From positions 1 to 20,110 of the forward strand of contig JAYMTF010002007.1 in assembly GCA_036897485.1 (NCBI GenBank): a stretch of 20,110 nucleotides of DNA. The letters run 5' to 3'. The stretch is from Pelargonium nanum (lineage: Eukaryota > Streptophyta > Magnoliopsida > Geraniales > Geraniaceae). Below the pieces are notes generated by a model. That model was not told where the DNA came from. It was given only the letters and a program-made list of their open reading frames with translations, and did not search any database. Both the position numbers and the translations under genes were made by a program. This document shows positions 18,366 through 20,110 of this stretch, piece after piece; positions within the stretch are counted from its first letter, which is position 1, and each line of letters begins with the position of its first letter.

Positions 18366-19771
18366 ATGAGTGAAAAGCGACTCCGAAGAAACAACTCTAT
18401 TTGCAGTTGCAGCTCTCCTTGCTCCACTTCTCTCTCTACTTTCGTCTGGTACTCTTTCTCTCTCTCCTCTTCACTCTCATTTTCTCAACAAAATTGAATC
18501 CGATTAGATTCTTACTCGAATTTTAATGAACTTGATTTCCATGTATGAATAAGACGAGTTTGATGTTTCACGATATGCATTTGATGTTGCAATGAGATGA
18601 GTTTGATCTGATGCTAGTGAGTTTTTTCACATTGGATCATCAAAACTATTCTGGAATTTCAATGTGGAACAGTATGAGAGCTGTTTGGTTCTGAAGCTAA
18701 TCTGGATTTTTGGTGTAGTTGATGGTTTACGTAAGTCGTATTGTTAGATGCAGAGGCAAGCTACTTCCGGAAAACATTTTGATGAGTATATTTTTTTTTC
18801 TAATTCTGTGAATTTGTTTGATGCGGTGATGCTAGTTGATAAACTGATTACGGATAGCGATTTGATTTTTGATCGCGAATTTCGGAAAATGTTAAGAAAA
18901 AAGTGTATCAGGGGTCTAACAATTTGAAACTATGGATTTTATGTTTTCCGGCATCAATATTTGTCTTCTCCTACATGAATGTATTTTGATGTATCATATT
19001 CTGCTTTTGCTTTAAATTGAAAGATGAAATGCGGTCATGCACTCGTAGCATGATTTGTACACTTTGAATTCTGTTTGGTTACTGAGAAACCGGAGTAAAT
19101 TGAAATTTGATTATAAAAATTATGCGGTTCTAGTTTCAATGTGAGAGGTAATGCTTTAACACTTTCAGCGCGCTTTCCAGTAGTCGCTTAAATACAGTGC
19201 CTATGGATTTCCATTTTGATCGAAGTGATTTCCTTCTCAGCAGATGTTTCTGTTTTAATCTGCTATGATTGCTTGATCTACTAATAAGAACATAAGTTTC
19301 AGATATTTTTGTGACAACCATACATGGTTGACCTGTTTCGTCATTAAATTATTCTGTCTTGATAATTGTTTTCGTGTAATCAAGGTACGAAGAGGACATA
19401 TGGACAGAGGTTGCAAAGTATATCGATGGAAAATCTCTGGTGATGCTTGGTGCAACGAGTACTTGGTTCCGTCGTCTCATCATGGCGGAAGAGAGTGTCT
19501 GGAAGTATGTCTGTTTACGAGATCTTCACCTTCATGTTCCTGTCTCTGATTCAGGTTGTGTAAATTTTAAGTGGAAGGATCTTTATGCTTCAGCTTTTGG
19601 TAAGTAATCATTTTCATATTTATTCCACTTTTCAGTGTTATAGTTTGATACTGCATTGGATTGCAGTGTATTTGTAATTTTGTATGTGCGTTAAGATAAC
19701 TTCTGATTACAAATATCATTTTGTAGATGGGAGTCACTCTTATAAATTCCGTCAGCAGGAGAAGCATATTG
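18366..19771 (+). CDS. RMF: F-box protein, RMF-like (At3g61730 type), 5' part, cut by window edge
   Basis: Exons 18366-18448, 19385-19599 and 19727-19771 join in phase to give 114 residues. The start MSEKRLRRNN is followed by a Ser/Cys-rich stretch, then an F-box (about 28-73): WYEEDIWTEVAKYIDGKSL, MLGATSTWFRRLIM, SVWKYVCLRDL. After it come KWKDLYASAF and DGSHSYKFRQQEKHI, which in RMF-type proteins as I remember them continue with DW. F-box proteins link substrates to SKP1/Cullin (SCF) ubiquitin ligases; Arabidopsis RMF affects tapetum and male fertility (family knowledge). Full length would be about 260 residues, so the C-terminal half lies outside the window; the 19772 intron probably runs past 20110. 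The donors (TG|GTACTC, G|GTAAGT, G|GTAATT) and acceptors are normal. Sited downstream of the ATX3-like gene on the same strand. Confidence 0.82.
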
Positions 19772-19954
19772 GTAATTTCTATTAATTTCTTTATTGTCCA
19801 TAGTAAGAAAATTCCTATGCTCTTATATTCCTTATTCTGGTTACCAACATATGTTGCAACACACAGTAGAAGTGATGTTTTGTTAATCTGGAGACAATGT
19901 TAGTCTTAAATTGCCTCGAATCATATGTTTCTTTTTCAAAATATGATTGTGCAG

Positions 19955-20004
19955 TATGCTGGACTTTTTGTAATATAGTGGATGTGTGTTTGGAATTGGC
20001 TCTG
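19955..20004 (+). other. Exon-like 50-nt segment inside the third F-box intron
   Basis: It is bounded by TTGTGCAG and CTG|GTAAGT, both near-perfect splice sites, and open in the phase that follows the exon ending at 19771 (VCWTFCNIVDVCLELAL). The residues do not match the expected RMF continuation (DW...), and 50 nt would shift the frame of the next phase-1 exon. It could be a cassette or poison exon, or chance. Confidence 0.3.
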
Positions 20005-20110
20005 GTAAGTAATTATAAAAGTTATGCCACTAAGGATATTCATGAGGATAATATGAATCATGATCTCGAAAGGTATATCAGTACCAGTTGTTTGGTGTTG
20101 GTTGCCTCTA

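Noticed and set aside
1..20110. A CRISPR array, operon or defence cluster
   Set aside because: No regularly spaced repeats of that kind, and all genes show plant nuclear intron structure.

Overview
The window reads as nuclear DNA of a eudicot plant, probably a legume. It is AT-rich, its genes are split by many short-exon/intron boundaries (mostly GT-AG), the intergenic DNA is littered with small retroelement scars, and the encoded proteins match plant families. The legume assignment rests on remembered similarity of protein N-termini and LINE ends and is an inference.

Layout. At the left edge (93-156, minus strand) lies the first coding exon of what looks like a REDUCED CHLOROPLAST COVERAGE / TSS-type clustered-mitochondria-like protein, with its pyrimidine-rich leader and promoter running to about 760. 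From 760 to about 6500 there is no intact gene. This stretch holds a degenerate GC-cored repeat (931-1178), two independent 5'-truncated LINE insertions with target-site duplications (TSDs; 1327-1633 minus, 2575-2793 plus), a possible CACTA terminus (3676), a truncated TRIM-like retroelement (4408-4611), a small tRNA-related SINE-like insertion with a perfect 18-bp duplication (5308-5415), and a broken DUF247 fragment (6180-6504, minus).

The main gene (7471-17045, plus) is a complete ATX3-type histone-lysine N-methyltransferase. I could splice it by eye into 23 coding exons that stay in frame from the ATG to TAA and give 1019 residues, with PWWP, PHD, a TDBD-like segment, extended PHD, SET and post-SET modules. 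One intron (8717-9885) uses a GC-AG splice pair. Its leader carries two telo-boxes and three short upstream ORFs packed into the last 54 nt.

Downstream, after about 1.3 kb, is the 5' part of an F-box gene (18366 onward, plus) resembling RMF (At3g61730). It is cut by the right edge of the window. ATX3 (At3g61740) and RMF (At3g61730) carry adjacent locus numbers in Arabidopsis, so this is probably a conserved microsyntenic pair, which supports both identifications.

I see no operon, defence island, CRISPR array or other clearly new biological system. The points most worth a second look are the conserved gene pair, the uORF/telo-box leader of a Trithorax-group gene, the SINE-like insertion, and a possible 50-nt poison exon in the F-box gene.
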